Source: Pseudarthrobacter sp. NamE5
Lineage (GTDB): Bacteria > Actinomycetota > Actinomycetes > Actinomycetales > Micrococcaceae
Direction of reading: 5' to 3'
Assembly: GCF_005796225.1 (NCBI RefSeq)
Contig: NZ_VAHO01000004.1
Span: 186,001 to 250,000 of the forward strand
DNA length: 64,000 nucleotides
In this document: one piece after another, positions 17,769 through 26,730 of the stretch
How positions within the stretch are numbered: the stretch's first letter is position 1
Layout of the letters: every line of letters starts with the position of its first letter
Made by a program: the position numbers and the translations under genes
Notes under the pieces: model-generated
The model's database searches: none
What the model was told of the DNA's origin: nothing
What the model saw: only the letters and a program-made list of their open reading frames with translations

Positions 17769-19532
17769 TTATGCCAGGCGCCAATCCCAGACGTTCCACC
17801 ACACGCCCAAGGGCCCCGAACTGGTTTTGACGCCCGTCACGCGGGCGTTGAAGGCGGTGGTCCCAATGGTCTGGTACAGCGGGAGCCCATAGGCGCTCTC
17901 CCAGATCTGTTTGTCAATCTCCGCGAGGAGCTCATCCTGCCTGGCCAGGTCCGCGGTGCCGGCCAGCTGTTCCATCGCTTTGTCCGCATCGCCGTCGGAG
18001 AAGCCGTTGAAGTTGCTGCCCGCCCCGGTACGGAAAATCTGTGGAATGCGGCTGACTCCCGCCGCCGTGCCGATCCAACCCAGCAGCGCGGCGTCGTATC
18101 CTTCGCCACCGAGGGCCCGGGCCCAGTCAGCGCTCCCCAACCCGGCATCGATCACCTGGAAACCAGCTAACGCGGCGGAATCCCGGATCATGGAAAATGC
18201 CCTGGCGCGGTTGGGGTTATCGCGGTTGTAAAGAATCCGGACAGTGGGGGTTGCGCCCTTCAACAGGGCCTTGGCCGCGTCGATGTCCACCTCTGCGTAA
18301 TCCGAGGAGCCGTTGTTCTTGACGGTGTCGTTGTACTTGGGCTGGGCGGGGAGGAAAACGTGCGAATCGAGGGGCTTCGCATCGGGCAGGAGATCACCCA
18401 CCACGGCGTCGACGATGGCCTGGCGGGGAACGGCTTTGAGGAACGCCTCGCGCACGTCTTCATCGGCAAAAGGCCCGGAAAACCTGAGGTCCAGATGGTC
18501 GTAGCCGGATTGGCTGTAGCGCTCAACGGTGGTGCCCTGGCCAGCCAAGCCGGCGAAGAGTTCTTCTGTCCCCGCCGAAGGCTGCGGTGAAATGATGTCG
18601 GCCTGGCCGTTCCGGAGCGCATCAACTGCCGCAGGCACAGCGCCGGTGAAGCGCACGTTGATCTCATCAAGCCAGGGTTCCTGTCCCCAGACGTAGTCGC
18701 GGTTGCGGACGAGCTTCATGGAGACTTCAGGAACGATGTCCCTGACGATGTATGGGCCACTGGAAAGGTACATCGCAGGATCATCGGGGAGGCCGGCGGA
18801 ATCAAACCCGGAATTCCAGAAATCGCTGACCCGCTTGAGCGGCGCATTGACCGCCGGCTCTTCCGCATTGCCGCGCGGCGAATCCCGGAGCAGGTCAACC
18901 AGGTCCTCTTCGTCGTTCAGGCCGCTTTTCGCCGCAATGACGTGGGCAGGGAGTCCGACGTCGAAAGCGACTTCCCAGTCAGCGTAGGGGATGGCGTATT
19001 CCAGGGTGATGGAGCGGCCGTCTCCACCGATCTCAGGGAAGACGGTGCCCGCGAGGCCGCTGGTGTCAGAGGCAACCGAGAAGTACTTTGTTCCCGTTCC
19101 GGCTGTAAGGTCAGCGTCGTCGAAATAGCCTGAACCGGCCGCCCAGCCCAGGAGGAGGTCCCCGGCATCAATCGCTTCGCCGTCGGACCATTTGACGCCC
19201 TCGTTGACGGTGTACCTCACCTTGAGCGGCTGGTCCGAGACCTTCTCATACCGGCCGAACTTTTCGTTCCGCACCACCCTCGCGCCGTCATCCAGATAGT
19301 AGAAGCCCGAATGCGTGATGTAGCCGATCTTCGAATTGATGTCGGTATTGCCGCCGGCGCTGTACGGGTTGAAGGACGAAAAGGCGTTGACCTCCGCGAC
19401 AGTTACACTGCCGCCGCGTTTGGCCTCACCCACCACCACCGGGGCGGCGCCGCCGCTGCCCGAGCAGCCTGCGAGGACCATGGCAGCCACCACGGCCGCG
19501 GTGATGTACTGCATCAGACGCCTGACCGGCAT
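17769..19532 (-). CDS. Second peptide-binding lipoprotein, family 5, without its own permeases
   Basis: A 587-residue lipoprotein (lipobox LAGC, Cys23) of the same family as the neighbour but clearly a different subtype: it has insertions and a different N-terminal region (KRGGSVTVAEVNAFSSFNPYSAGG). The ATG at 19532 is preceded by AAGGAGG; the longer in-frame start at 19574 is rejected for that reason. It is upstream of and co-oriented with the dpp-like operon, with 277 bp and a probable promoter between, so it may feed the same permeases or a distant one. There is no visible terminator after it. The ligand is unknown. Confidence 0.88.
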   Translation of the reverse strand: MPVRRLMQYITAAVVAAMVLAGCSGSGGAAPVVVGEAKRGGSVTVAEVNAFSSFNPYSAGGNTDINSKIGYITHSGFYYLDDGARVVRNEKFGRYEKVSDQPLKVRYTVNEGVKWSDGEAIDAGDLLLGWAAGSGYFDDADLTAGTGTKYFSVASDTSGLAGTVFPEIGGDGRSITLEYAIPYADWEVAFDVGLPAHVIAAKSGLNDEEDLVDLLRDSPRGNAEEPAVNAPLKRVSDFWNSGFDSAGLPDDPAMYLSSGPYIVRDIVPEVSMKLVRNRDYVWGQEPWLDEINVRFTGAVPAAVDALRNGQADIISPQPSAGTEELFAGLAGQGTTVERYSQSGYDHLDLRFSGPFADEDVREAFLKAVPRQAIVDAVVGDLLPDAKPLDSHVFLPAQPKYNDTVKNNGSSDYAEVDIDAAKALLKGATPTVRILYNRDNPNRARAFSMIRDSAALAGFQVIDAGLGSADWARALGGEGYDAALLGWIGTAAGVSRIPQIFRTGAGSNFNGFSDGDADKAMEQLAGTADLARQDELLAEIDKQIWESAYGLPLYQTIGTTAFNARVTGVKTSSGPLGVWWNVWDWRLA

Positions 19533-19629
19533 GCCGCCTCCTTGTTTTGCTATTGCGGGAGGGGCTCCTGGCATCGCAGGATCACGCCCTGTTATTCAGG
19601 ATAAGGCGTCCGGCGGGTCAGCGGCTTGA

Positions 19630-20715
19630 TCAGACGTTGAAGCGGAACTCCACGACGTCGCCGTCGGCCATGACGTACTCCTTGCCCTCGATCCTGACCT
19701 TGCCGCGGGACTTCGCCTCCGCCATGGATCCAGCCGCGATCAGGTCATCAAACGCCACCACCTCGGCCTTGATGAAGCCGCGCTGGAAGTCCGTGTGGAT
19801 GACGCCGGCCGCCTGCGGTGCGGTGTCTCCCTGGCGAATGGTCCACGCGCGTGTTTCCTTGGGACCGGCCGTCAGGTATGTCTGCAGTCCAAGGGTGTGG
19901 AAGCCGACACGGGCCAGCTGGTCAAGCCCGGATTCGTCCTGGCCGTTCATCTCCAGCATCTCGCGGGCTTCTTCCTCATCGAGTTCAACGAGGTCGGCTT
20001 CGAGCTTTGCGTCCAGGAAGATGCAGTCGGCCGGCGCAACCATCGCGCGCAGTTCTTCCTGCTTTTCCGGGCTCCCCAGGATCCCTTCGTCCACGTTGAA
20101 CACATAGATGAAGGGCTTGGCGGTCAGGAGGCTTAGTTCCTTGAGGTGTTCCATCTCCAGCTTGTCGCTCTTGATGGAGGAGTAGACGGTGTCCCCGCGC
20201 TCGAGCACTGCCTGTGCTGCCTTGATCGCAGCGAGCTCGGCAACCTCGCGCTTCTTGATCTTGACCTCTTTTTCGATCCGGGGAATGGCCTTTTCGATGG
20301 TCTGCAGATCGGCGAGGATCAGTTCGGTGTTGATGGTCTCCATGTCGGAGCGGGGGTCCACCTTGCCGTCGACGTGGATGACGTCCGGATCGTCAAACAC
20401 GCGCACCACTTCGGCGATGGCTTCCGCCTCGCGGATGTTGGCCAGGAACTGGTTGCCCAGCCCCTCCCCTTCGGATGCTCCCTTGACGATGCCGGCAATG
20501 TCCACGAACGAGACGGCTGCGGGCAGTACCCGCTGGGAACCGAAGATCTCCGCGAGTTTCTGGAGCCGGGGGTCGGGCAGGTTCACGACGCCGACGTTCG
20601 GTTCGATGGTGGCGAACGGATAGTTCGCGGCCAGGACCTGGTTGCGGGTGAGTGCGTTGAAGAGGGTTGATTTGCCGACGTTGGGCAGTCCGACGATGCC
20701 AATAGTAAGAGCCAC
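19630..20715 (-). CDS. ychF: Redox/ribosome-associated GTPase-ATPase YchF
   Basis: An Obg-family P-loop NTPase that prefers ATP and binds the ribosome. The 361 residues match the family. The P-loop is GLPNVGKST (9-17), switch [19 protein letters not shown], and specificity motif NVDE rather than NKxD, as known for YchF. The C-terminal TGS-like domain ends VVEFRFNV. The GTG at 20715 (VALTIGIVG) is chosen over the ATG at 20721 because a TAGAAT -10 ends only 2 nt before that ATG. It is divergent from rmuC. Confidence 0.95.
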   Translation of the reverse strand: MALTIGIVGLPNVGKSTLFNALTRNQVLAANYPFATIEPNVGVVNLPDPRLQKLAEIFGSQRVLPAAVSFVDIAGIVKGASEGEGLGNQFLANIREAEAIAEVVRVFDDPDVIHVDGKVDPRSDMETINTELILADLQTIEKAIPRIEKEVKIKKREVAELAAIKAAQAVLERGDTVYSSIKSDKLEMEHLKELSLLTAKPFIYVFNVDEGILGSPEKQEELRAMVAPADCIFLDAKLEADLVELDEEEAREMLEMNGQDESGLDQLARVGFHTLGLQTYLTAGPKETRAWTIRQGDTAPQAAGVIHTDFQRGFIKAEVVAFDDLIAAGSMAEAKSRGKVRIEGKEYVMADGDVVEFRFNV

Positions 20716-20723
20716 GAGCATTG

Positions 20724-20729
20724 ATTCTA
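20724..20729 (-). promoter_or_regulatory. -10 element of ychF
   Basis: TAGAAT on the minus strand, 8 nt before the GTG at 20715. It decides the start codon, because the nearer ATG would fall outside the transcript. Confidence 0.55.
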
Positions 20730-20816
20730 CCCGCAGCGCGGGCTCCGGGGCTGCGGGACTTCCTGGCAGAAATGTCGCTTCGGGGAAATGTCGCAGCCCC
20801 ATGCGACAGTGAGGGC

Positions 20817-22007
20817 ATGGATGCTTTCGCGTTGGTTCTTGCTTTGTTCATGCTGCTGCTGGGTGCCTTTGCGGGCGCTGGAGCGGTGTTCTTCGTGCTG
20901 CGGAAAAACGCCCGGGGGCTGGAAGAGGATTTCGACGCCGTATCTTCGCGGCTTTCGGAGGTCAGCGCTCAGTTTGCCGCCGCCGACGCCGAGCGGCGGC
21001 TTTTGTCTGCACAGAACCGGGAACTGGGCGAGGCACGCACGCAGGACGGCAGTGTGCTGCGCGCACTGGCGCCAGTGGCGGAGAAACTCACTGCGGTACA
21101 GCAGCAGGTGGCGCTGCTGGAGCGCGACCGGGTGGAACAGTATGGCCAGCTGGCACAGCAGCTTCAGGAAGCCCGGCTCTCGGATGAACAGCTGATCCGT
21201 TCCACCCACGCCCTGGAGTCTGCCCTTCGCTCCAACAGCGCCCGTGGACAGTGGGGGGAAGTCCAGCTGCGGCGGGTCGTGGAAGCATCCGGGATGCTTC
21301 GGCACGTCGATTTCATCGAGCAGGTGCACAGCGTCGGGGGCGACTCAAGCGTGCGGCCCGACCTGGTGGTCCAGCTGCCCGGCGAAAAACAGCTGGTGGT
21401 GGACGCCAAAGTACCCCTCTCCTCCTACCTGCAGGCGCAGGAACTGGGTGCGGGACAGGAACGCCGCGACCAGCAGGCCCTGCTTACGGCCCATGCCAAG
21501 GCGCTGCGTGCCCACGTCGATTCGTTGAGCAACAAAAAGTACTGGGACATTCCCGGCAACTCCCCGGAACTGGTGATTTGCTTCATCCCCGCCGAATCCA
21601 TTTTGGCTGCCGCGCTCACAGCCGACGCAGGGCTCCTGGATCACGCCCTCTCGAAGAACGTGGTGCTCGCCTCCCCCAGCACGCTGCTGGCCGTGCTGAA
21701 ATCGGTGGCCTTTACCTGGCGGCAGGATGTCCTGACGGACAGCGCCCGGGAGCTGTTCGAGCTGGCCCGGCAGCTGTACGACCGGATGGGGACGCTCGGC
21801 GAGAACGTCAGCAAGCTGGGGTCCTCGCTGAAGTCATCGGTGGACCGCTACAACGCCATGGTGGGAACCCTCGAAGCCCGCGTCCTGCCCACTGCCCGGA
21901 AACTGAACTCCCTGGAGGAGTCCGGGCTTTCCGCGCCGCCGGTAGTCGAGGTCACCCCGCGGGCACTGGCCGCGCCGGAGCTGCAGAGCGACGACGAAGC
22001 CGCCTGA
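20817..22007 (+). CDS. rmuC: RmuC-family protein
   Basis: A 396-residue homolog of RmuC, a protein that limits inversions at repeats in E. coli and carries a predicted nuclease-like fold. There is an N-terminal membrane helix (about 4-27), a coiled-coil (about 35-150, rich in Glu/Gln/Arg/Leu), then the conserved core with GQWGEVQLRRVVEASGM, VQLPGEKQLVVDAKVPL and VICFIPAESIL. The ATG at 20817 follows GAGGGC. A weak -10 (GACAGT, 20805-20810) is also 6 nt away. Divergent from ychF; converges on ispH with a hairpin between. Confidence 0.92.
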   Translation: MDAFALVLALFMLLLGAFAGAGAVFFVLRKNARGLEEDFDAVSSRLSEVSAQFAAADAERRLLSAQNRELGEARTQDGSVLRALAPVAEKLTAVQQQVALLERDRVEQYGQLAQQLQEARLSDEQLIRSTHALESALRSNSARGQWGEVQLRRVVEASGMLRHVDFIEQVHSVGGDSSVRPDLVVQLPGEKQLVVDAKVPLSSYLQAQELGAGQERRDQQALLTAHAKALRAHVDSLSNKKYWDIPGNSPELVICFIPAESILAAALTADAGLLDHALSKNVVLASPSTLLAVLKSVAFTWRQDVLTDSARELFELARQLYDRMGTLGENVSKLGSSLKSSVDRYNAMVGTLEARVLPTARKLNSLEESGLSAPPVVEVTPRALAAPELQSDDEAA

Positions 22008-22023
22008 ACAGGGGCGGGTGGAA

Positions 22024-22060
22024 CGAAAGTGGGCCTGGCGGACTGCCAGGCCCACTTTCG
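22024..22060. terminator. Bidirectional hairpin between rmuC and ispH
   Basis: A perfect 16-bp stem (22024-22039 with 22045-22060), 5-nt loop, in the gap between convergent genes. No long U-tract follows on either strand, a terminator form common in high-GC actinobacteria. Confidence 0.75.
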
Positions 22061-22104
22061 TGGGAATCATCCGTGGACGCGAAGAGTAAGTTGCGTGCGA
22101 AGAA

Positions 22105-23184
22105 TCAGTTGCGTGCCCGGCGGCCGCCCAGGGCCCGGCTGACGTCGCCTGCCTGCTTGAGGGTGGCGCGGAGTTCCTTGGGCAGCGAGAACAGAAGGTC
22201 CTCCTCCGCCGTGACGACTTCCTCGACGGTGCCGTAGCCGTAATCGGCCAGCAGGCGAAGCACGTCCTGCACCAAAACTTCCGGCACGGAGGCCCCGGAC
22301 GTCACACCAACCGTGGCCACGCCCTCGAACCAGGCCTCGTCAACCTCGTTTGCGAAGTCCACCCGGTACGAGGCCTTTGCCCCGTATTCGAGGGCCACCT
22401 CGACGAGGCGGACGGAGTTCGAGGAGTTCGCCGAACCCACAACGATCACCAGGTCTGCCTGCGGCGAAATTTTCTTGATCGCTACCTGCCGGTTGGTGGT
22501 GGCGTAGCAAATGTCGTCGCTGGGCGGGTCCTGGAGCGTGGGGAACCGCTCCTTGAGCAACCGGACCGTCTCCATGGTTTCGTCCACGCTGAGGGTGGTC
22601 TGCGACAACCAGATGACCCTTTCCGGATCCCGAACCGTGACCTTGTCCACTTCGTGCGGGCCGTTGATGATCTGGATATGTTCCGGCGCTTCACCGGCGG
22701 TGCCCTCGACCTCCTCATGGCCGTCGTGTCCGATCAGGAGGATGTCGAAATCATCCTTGGCGAAGCGGACAGCCTCCTTGTGCACCTTGGTCACCAGAGG
22801 GCAGGTGGCGTCGATGGTGCGCAGGCCCCGGTCCTCCGCGGACTGGACCACGGCCGGGGATACGCCATGGGCGGAGAAGATGACGAGGGCCCCTTCCGGC
22901 ACTTCATCTGTTTCCTCCACGAAAATGGCGCCCTTTTCCTCCAGGGAACTGACGACGTGAACGTTGTGCACGATCTGCTTCCGCACGTACACGGGAGGAC
23001 CGTAATGTTCCAGCGCCTTCTCGACAGCGATAACGGCGCGGTCAACGCCGGCACAGTAACCGCGGGGAGCAGCGAGCAGCACCTTCTTGGTTCCGGTGAC
23101 GGGGGCTGCGGCAGCTACTTCCTCAGGTGAGCGGCGCCTACGCGGGATGGTTGGCATCGAAAGGGCAACAGCTGAGGGGCTCAT
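22105..23184 (-). CDS. ispH: 4-hydroxy-3-methylbut-2-enyl diphosphate reductase
   Basis: The last enzyme of the MEP isoprenoid pathway; it reduces HMBPP to IPP and DMAPP with an iron-sulfur cluster. The 359 residues include a 30-residue extra N-terminus rich in Arg/Pro, common in actinobacteria. Cluster and substrate motifs are [11 protein letters not shown] (Cys44), [14 protein letters not shown] and [11 protein letters not shown]. The ATG at 23184 lies 6 nt after a TAGCAT hexamer. It stands beside xseA-xseB and ychF, as in mycobacteria. Confidence 0.96.
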   Translation of the reverse strand: MSPSAVALSMPTIPRRRRSPEEVAAAAPVTGTKKVLLAAPRGYCAGVDRAVIAVEKALEHYGPPVYVRKQIVHNVHVVSSLEEKGAIFVEETDEVPEGALVIFSAHGVSPAVVQSAEDRGLRTIDATCPLVTKVHKEAVRFAKDDFDILLIGHDGHEEVEGTAGEAPEHIQIINGPHEVDKVTVRDPERVIWLSQTTLSVDETMETVRLLKERFPTLQDPPSDDICYATTNRQVAIKKISPQADLVIVVGSANSSNSVRLVEVALEYGAKASYRVDFANEVDEAWFEGVATVGVTSGASVPEVLVQDVLRLLADYGYGTVEEVVTAEEDLLFSLPKELRATLKQAGDVSRALGGRRARN

Positions 23185-23190
23185 TACTCC

Positions 23191-23196
23191 ATGCTA
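23191..23196 (-). promoter_or_regulatory. Leaderless -10 element of ispH
   Basis: TAGCAT, 6 nt before the ispH ATG. Its first three bases are the TAG stop codon of the upstream gene. Confidence 0.6.
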
Positions 23197-24045
23197 CCGG
23201 GTTGCCCGTGCCCGCTTTCGCGTGGTGAGGCCGGCCACAAGGCCAAGCACGAGCAGCGCTCCACCGGTCACCGCCGCTGCCACTGTCCAAGCCTGGAAAT
23301 CCGCCGCCGAGGCAGCCACGAACTCATCCCTGAACATGTTGGCAACCTCATTTCCGCTGTCCGCGGACCCCGCCGCAGCGGAGGCAATACCGGCCCCGAG
23401 CGTCCAGATGGCCGCGAGCAGCAGCGCCGCGACTCCCGCGCCGGCAAGGACTGCGGAGCGGCGCCGGGCCGCGACGAGGGCAAGAAGCATTGCGACGGCG
23501 GATCCCCCGGCCAGCAGGTAGCCGGCGGGAGCGTAGGTGGCGAGGCGTTCGGTCCATTCCTTGTGCTCAGGCTGGCCCACGTTGATCAGTGTCTGGTCCG
23601 GCGGGTCCAGCGGGAGCCCGGTGGCCCGGGAAATCTCTTCGGCGCCCAGCGCCACCAAGGGAGCAACGTCAAGGGTGACGGACGAAGCGGAGGCCGCTCC
23701 GCCGTCGTCCGTTCCCTGGGTGGCGAAGCTAAGGCGGTGGCTCCTCCGCAGCGCCTCCTCCCAGGCGGCCGGATATCCGGGCAGGCCGGTCAATGAGGCT
23801 GCTGCGTCCGCAAGCACCGGCTGGACCAGGCCGGCGAGGAACCCCGGAACGGCGCTGGTATCAATCGTTCCGATTGCTGCCGTGGCAAGTTGCTGCTGGA
23901 ACTCCGAGTTGCTTCCCAGCGGTCCCGCCAGTTCCACGAATCCCTCCTCCTGGGCAATGTTGCGGTCCAGCCATATGGCTGGACCGGCCACGGCGGCCAG
24001 CAGGACTGCCAGCACAGTGGCGGTAGCGGAGACAAAAGTTCGCAC
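23194..24045 (-). CDS. Conserved membrane protein, unknown function
   Basis: A 283-residue protein with a hydrophobic N-terminal helix (about 4-23), a roughly 140-residue extracytoplasmic region (about 25-165), then three hydrophobic helices in the C-terminal half (about 172-190, 197-220, 248-268) and a basic tail (TTRKRARATR). I do not recognise a domain. The GTG at 24045 follows AAGGATCC at a good distance; the ATG at 24075 upstream has no such site. It sits between xseA and ispH, where mycobacteria also carry small membrane or unknown genes. Its stop codon forms part of the ispH promoter. Confidence 0.75.
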   Translation of the reverse strand: MRTFVSATATVLAVLLAAVAGPAIWLDRNIAQEEGFVELAGPLGSNSEFQQQLATAAIGTIDTSAVPGFLAGLVQPVLADAAASLTGLPGYPAAWEEALRRSHRLSFATQGTDDGGAASASSVTLDVAPLVALGAEEISRATGLPLDPPDQTLINVGQPEHKEWTERLATYAPAGYLLAGGSAVAMLLALVAARRRSAVLAGAGVAALLLAAIWTLGAGIASAAAGSADSGNEVANMFRDEFVAASAADFQAWTVAAAVTGGALLVLGLVAGLTTRKRARATR

Positions 24046-24144
24046 AGCGGATCCTTCGTGGGTTAAGGGCGTCAAACCATCCTAGGCAGGGCAGCCGGGC
24101 GGGTTCTGTCAGTCCCCCGTGCTACTGCTTATGGATAAGGTTGA

Positions 24145-24273
24145 ATGACCGTACAGCAGCAGACAGCCGTATGGCAGACACCCGCAGTGGACACCCTCGC
24201 AAGAACAGCCGAACAACGGATGAAGGACCCCATGCCCGCAGCCCCAGCCCCGCAAGGGCGTTTGCATGTCTGA
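24145..24273 (+). CDS. Possible short upstream ORF of xseA
   Basis: A 42-codon frame (MTVQQQTAVWQTPAVDTLAR...) from ATG 24145 whose stop codon overlaps the xseA start by 8 nt. It could couple translation to xseA or be noise. There is no ribosome-binding site and no known family. The weak -10-like TAAGGT lies only 3 nt upstream, so expression from this ATG is doubtful. Confidence 0.25.
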   Translation: MTVQQQTAVWQTPAVDTLARTAEQRMKDPMPAAPAPQGRLHV

Positions 24274-25606
24274 ACAGGCGTCCCTCCCGGTCCCCGCGCA
24301 GCAACTTGCCGCGCCCAGCACGCTTCCTGCCACCGCCGCCGAAACCAGTCCGGACAATCCGTGGCCGCTCCAACTGCTATCGCAAAAGCTGAAGGCGCAT
24401 ATCGACCGCACTCCGTCCGCATGGGTCGAAGGCCAGGTCATCGAGATGAACCGGCGCGGCAGCAACGCCTACCTGACGCTGCGTGACGTCGACGCAGAGG
24501 TGTCGCTGCCCGCGTCGGTCTGGACAAAGGTGCTGGAGCGCCAGAATCTTCCGCTGGAACGCGGATCCCGCGTGGTGGCGCTGCTGAAGCCCGAGTTCTG
24601 GATGAAGACGGGCCGGTTGAACATGCTGGTCAGGGACATCCGGCCGGTGGGCCTGGGCGACCTCCTTGCCAGAATCGAACGGCTGCGCCAGGCCCTTTCC
24701 GCCGAAGGCCTCTTCGCCGACTCCCGCAAAAAGCCCCTGCCGCTGCTGCCGCACCGCATCGGGCTCATCACCGGGCGGGACTCGGACGCCAAGAAGGACA
24801 TCCTGCGCAATGCCGCCCTGCGCTGGCCTGCGGTTGAGTTTGAAATCCGGGAAGTGGCCGTCCAAGGGAACACGGCCGTCGCCCAGGTGGTGCGCGCGCT
24901 GCGGGACCTGGACGCCCGGCCCGAGGTTGATGTCATCGTCATCGCCCGCGGTGGAGGTGCACTCGAGGACCTCCTGCCGTTCAACAGTGAGGAACTGATC
25001 CGTGCCGTGGCGGCGGCCGCCACACCGGTGGTCAGCGCCATCGGCCATGAGGCGGACAGGCCACTGTTGGACGACGTTGCGGACCTGCGGGCTTCCACCC
25101 CCACTGACGCCGCTAAACGGATTGTCCCGGAGGTGTCCGAGGAACTTGCAGGTGTCCGGCAGGCCCGCGTCCAGCTGCGGCGGTGCATGGAGCGGCTGGT
25201 GGACCGGGAATCGGACCGCCTCGCCTCCCTGCATTCCCGGCCCGTGCTGGCAGCGCCCGAGGGACTGGTGACCATCCGTGCGGAGGAGATCGAGCGCCTG
25301 CTGAGAAGGTCCTCCGCTGCCGTAAGTTCCTCCGTGGTCCGCGCCGCCGACCAACTGGAGCACCTGAAGGCCCAGGTGCGGGCGCTGTCGCCGCAGAAAA
25401 CCCTGGACAGGGGGTACGCCGTCGTCGAACTCGCCGCACAGCAGGCGCAACAGGCCGCCGCGCAGGGCCATGCCGTGGTGCGACGGCCTGCTGAGGCCCC
25501 GGCAGGCGCGCCTCTGTCCATCCGGGTTGCCGAGGGCCGCTTCGGCGCAACGTCCACCGGAACACTCGAACAGCACAGCACGGAAACCGGAGAACCCAGT
25601 GACTGA
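24266..25606 (+). CDS. xseA: Exodeoxyribonuclease VII large subunit
   Basis: The catalytic subunit of ExoVII, which degrades single-stranded DNA from either end to oligonucleotides. The 446 residues have an N-terminal OB-fold (about 30-130: [20 protein letters not shown]), the catalytic core with [33 protein letters not shown] and [13 protein letters not shown], and a long helical region that binds the small subunit. The extended C-terminus ([10 protein letters not shown] onward) is low-complexity. xseB overlaps its stop by 8 nt. It is divergent from the membrane protein next to ispH. Confidence 0.95.
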   Translation: MSEQASLPVPAQQLAAPSTLPATAAETSPDNPWPLQLLSQKLKAHIDRTPSAWVEGQVIEMNRRGSNAYLTLRDVDAEVSLPASVWTKVLERQNLPLERGSRVVALLKPEFWMKTGRLNMLVRDIRPVGLGDLLARIERLRQALSAEGLFADSRKKPLPLLPHRIGLITGRDSDAKKDILRNAALRWPAVEFEIREVAVQGNTAVAQVVRALRDLDARPEVDVIVIARGGGALEDLLPFNSEELIRAVAAAATPVVSAIGHEADRPLLDDVADLRASTPTDAAKRIVPEVSEELAGVRQARVQLRRCMERLVDRESDRLASLHSRPVLAAPEGLVTIRAEEIERLLRRSSAAVSSSVVRAADQLEHLKAQVRALSPQKTLDRGYAVVELAAQQAQQAAAQGHAVVRRPAEAPAGAPLSIRVAEGRFGATSTGTLEQHSTETGEPSD

Positions 25607-25817
25607 CCAAAAGCCAGGGAACGACATTCAGGCCCTCAGCTATGAGGAGGCCCGCGAACAGCTCATTGCTGTGGTGGGGAAACTTGAGGCCGGCGGCGCC
25701 AGCCTCGAGGAATCCCTGGCGCTGTGGGAACGGGGCGAGGCCTTGGCCGCGCGGTGCGAGGAGTGGCTGGAAGGCGCCAGGAAGCGGCTGGCGGCTGCCC
25801 GCGACCAGCCGTTGTAA
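25599..25817 (+). CDS. xseB: Exodeoxyribonuclease VII small subunit
   Basis: A 72-residue helical partner of XseA; several copies bind the helices of the large subunit. The family pattern [19 protein letters not shown] then [14 protein letters not shown] is clear. The start is the GTG inside AGTGACTGA at the xseA stop, an 8-nt overlap that couples translation. The ORF could extend upstream, but that part is xseA in another frame. It converges with ppk2, with only 6 nt between stops. Confidence 0.94.
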   Translation: MTDQKPGNDIQALSYEEAREQLIAVVGKLEAGGASLEESLALWERGEALAARCEEWLEGARKRLAAARDQPL

Positions 25818-25823
25818 ACCGCC

Positions 25824-26678
25824 TCAGGACCGCGCCACCAGCTCCCGCTCCAGTGCAACGTCGAACTCAGCTTTGGGCCATTGGAGGTCCAGGCCCTCCA
25901 TGGCACTCAGCAGCAGCTGCTGAACGGCGATCCTGGCATACCATTTTTTGTTCGCCGGGATGACGTGCCACGGTGCATGCGCGGTGTTGGTTTCATCGAT
26001 GGCCGCCTGGTAAGCGCTCATGTAGTCCTCCCAGAAAGCGCGTTCGTCCAGGTCTCCACGGCTGTACTTCCAGTGCTTGGCCGGGTTGTCCAGCCGGGCC
26101 AGCAGCCGCTCTTTCTGTTCCTTGCCGCTGATGTGGAGCATTACCTTTACTACCGTGGTTCCGGACCCGCTGAGCCGCGCCTCGAACTCATTGATGGCCA
26201 CGTACCGCCGCTTGATTTCCTCGGGGCCGACCCAGCGGTGGACGCGGTGGATCAGGACGTCCTCGTAGTGGGAACGGTCGAACACCCCCACCATGCCGGC
26301 GGCAGGCACTTCCTTTTCGATCCGCCAGAGGAAATCGTAGGACTTCTCCTCATCTGTGGGCGCCTTGAAGGCTTTGAACTGGACGCCCTGGGGATTCATG
26401 GCTGCCATCACGTGGTGGACAATTCCGCCCTTGCCGGCGGTGTCCATGGCCTGCAGGATCAGCAGGATCCGCTTGCGCCCGCCAAACCGTGACTCGGCAA
26501 ACAGCTTTTCCTGCAGCTCCGCGAGTTCGTCGTCCATTTCCGCCAGCAGGGCCTGGCCGTCCTCCTTGGTGCCGCTGTAGCCGGGCGTCGATTCAGGATC
26601 GACGCCGGCCAGGGAGAAACCCTTTCCCGCCCGCAGGGTCTCGGAAGGGTGCTGATCGAAGCCAACGGTGCCGGCCAT
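25824..26678 (-). CDS. Polyphosphate kinase 2 family protein
   Basis: A 284-residue PPK2-type P-loop kinase that uses polyphosphate to phosphorylate a nucleotide. Walker A is AMDTAGKGG (77-85), the Walker B-like block VFDRSHYEDVL includes Asp134, and the lid region holds NPAKHWKYSRGDLDER. Full length, one domain. This layout suits the class that phosphorylates AMP and/or ADP, but class cannot be fixed by eye. AAAGGA precedes the ATG. It is a single gene converging with xseB. Confidence 0.92.
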   Translation of the reverse strand: MAGTVGFDQHPSETLRAGKGFSLAGVDPESTPGYSGTKEDGQALLAEMDDELAELQEKLFAESRFGGRKRILLILQAMDTAGKGGIVHHVMAAMNPQGVQFKAFKAPTDEEKSYDFLWRIEKEVPAAGMVGVFDRSHYEDVLIHRVHRWVGPEEIKRRYVAINEFEARLSGSGTTVVKVMLHISGKEQKERLLARLDNPAKHWKYSRGDLDERAFWEDYMSAYQAAIDETNTAHAPWHVIPANKKWYARIAVQQLLLSAMEGLDLQWPKAEFDVALERELVARS

Positions 26679-26730
26679 GGGGAATCCTTTCCGCGAAGTT
26701 CCACGGACCCAAAGCGCCCGTGAGCACAGG

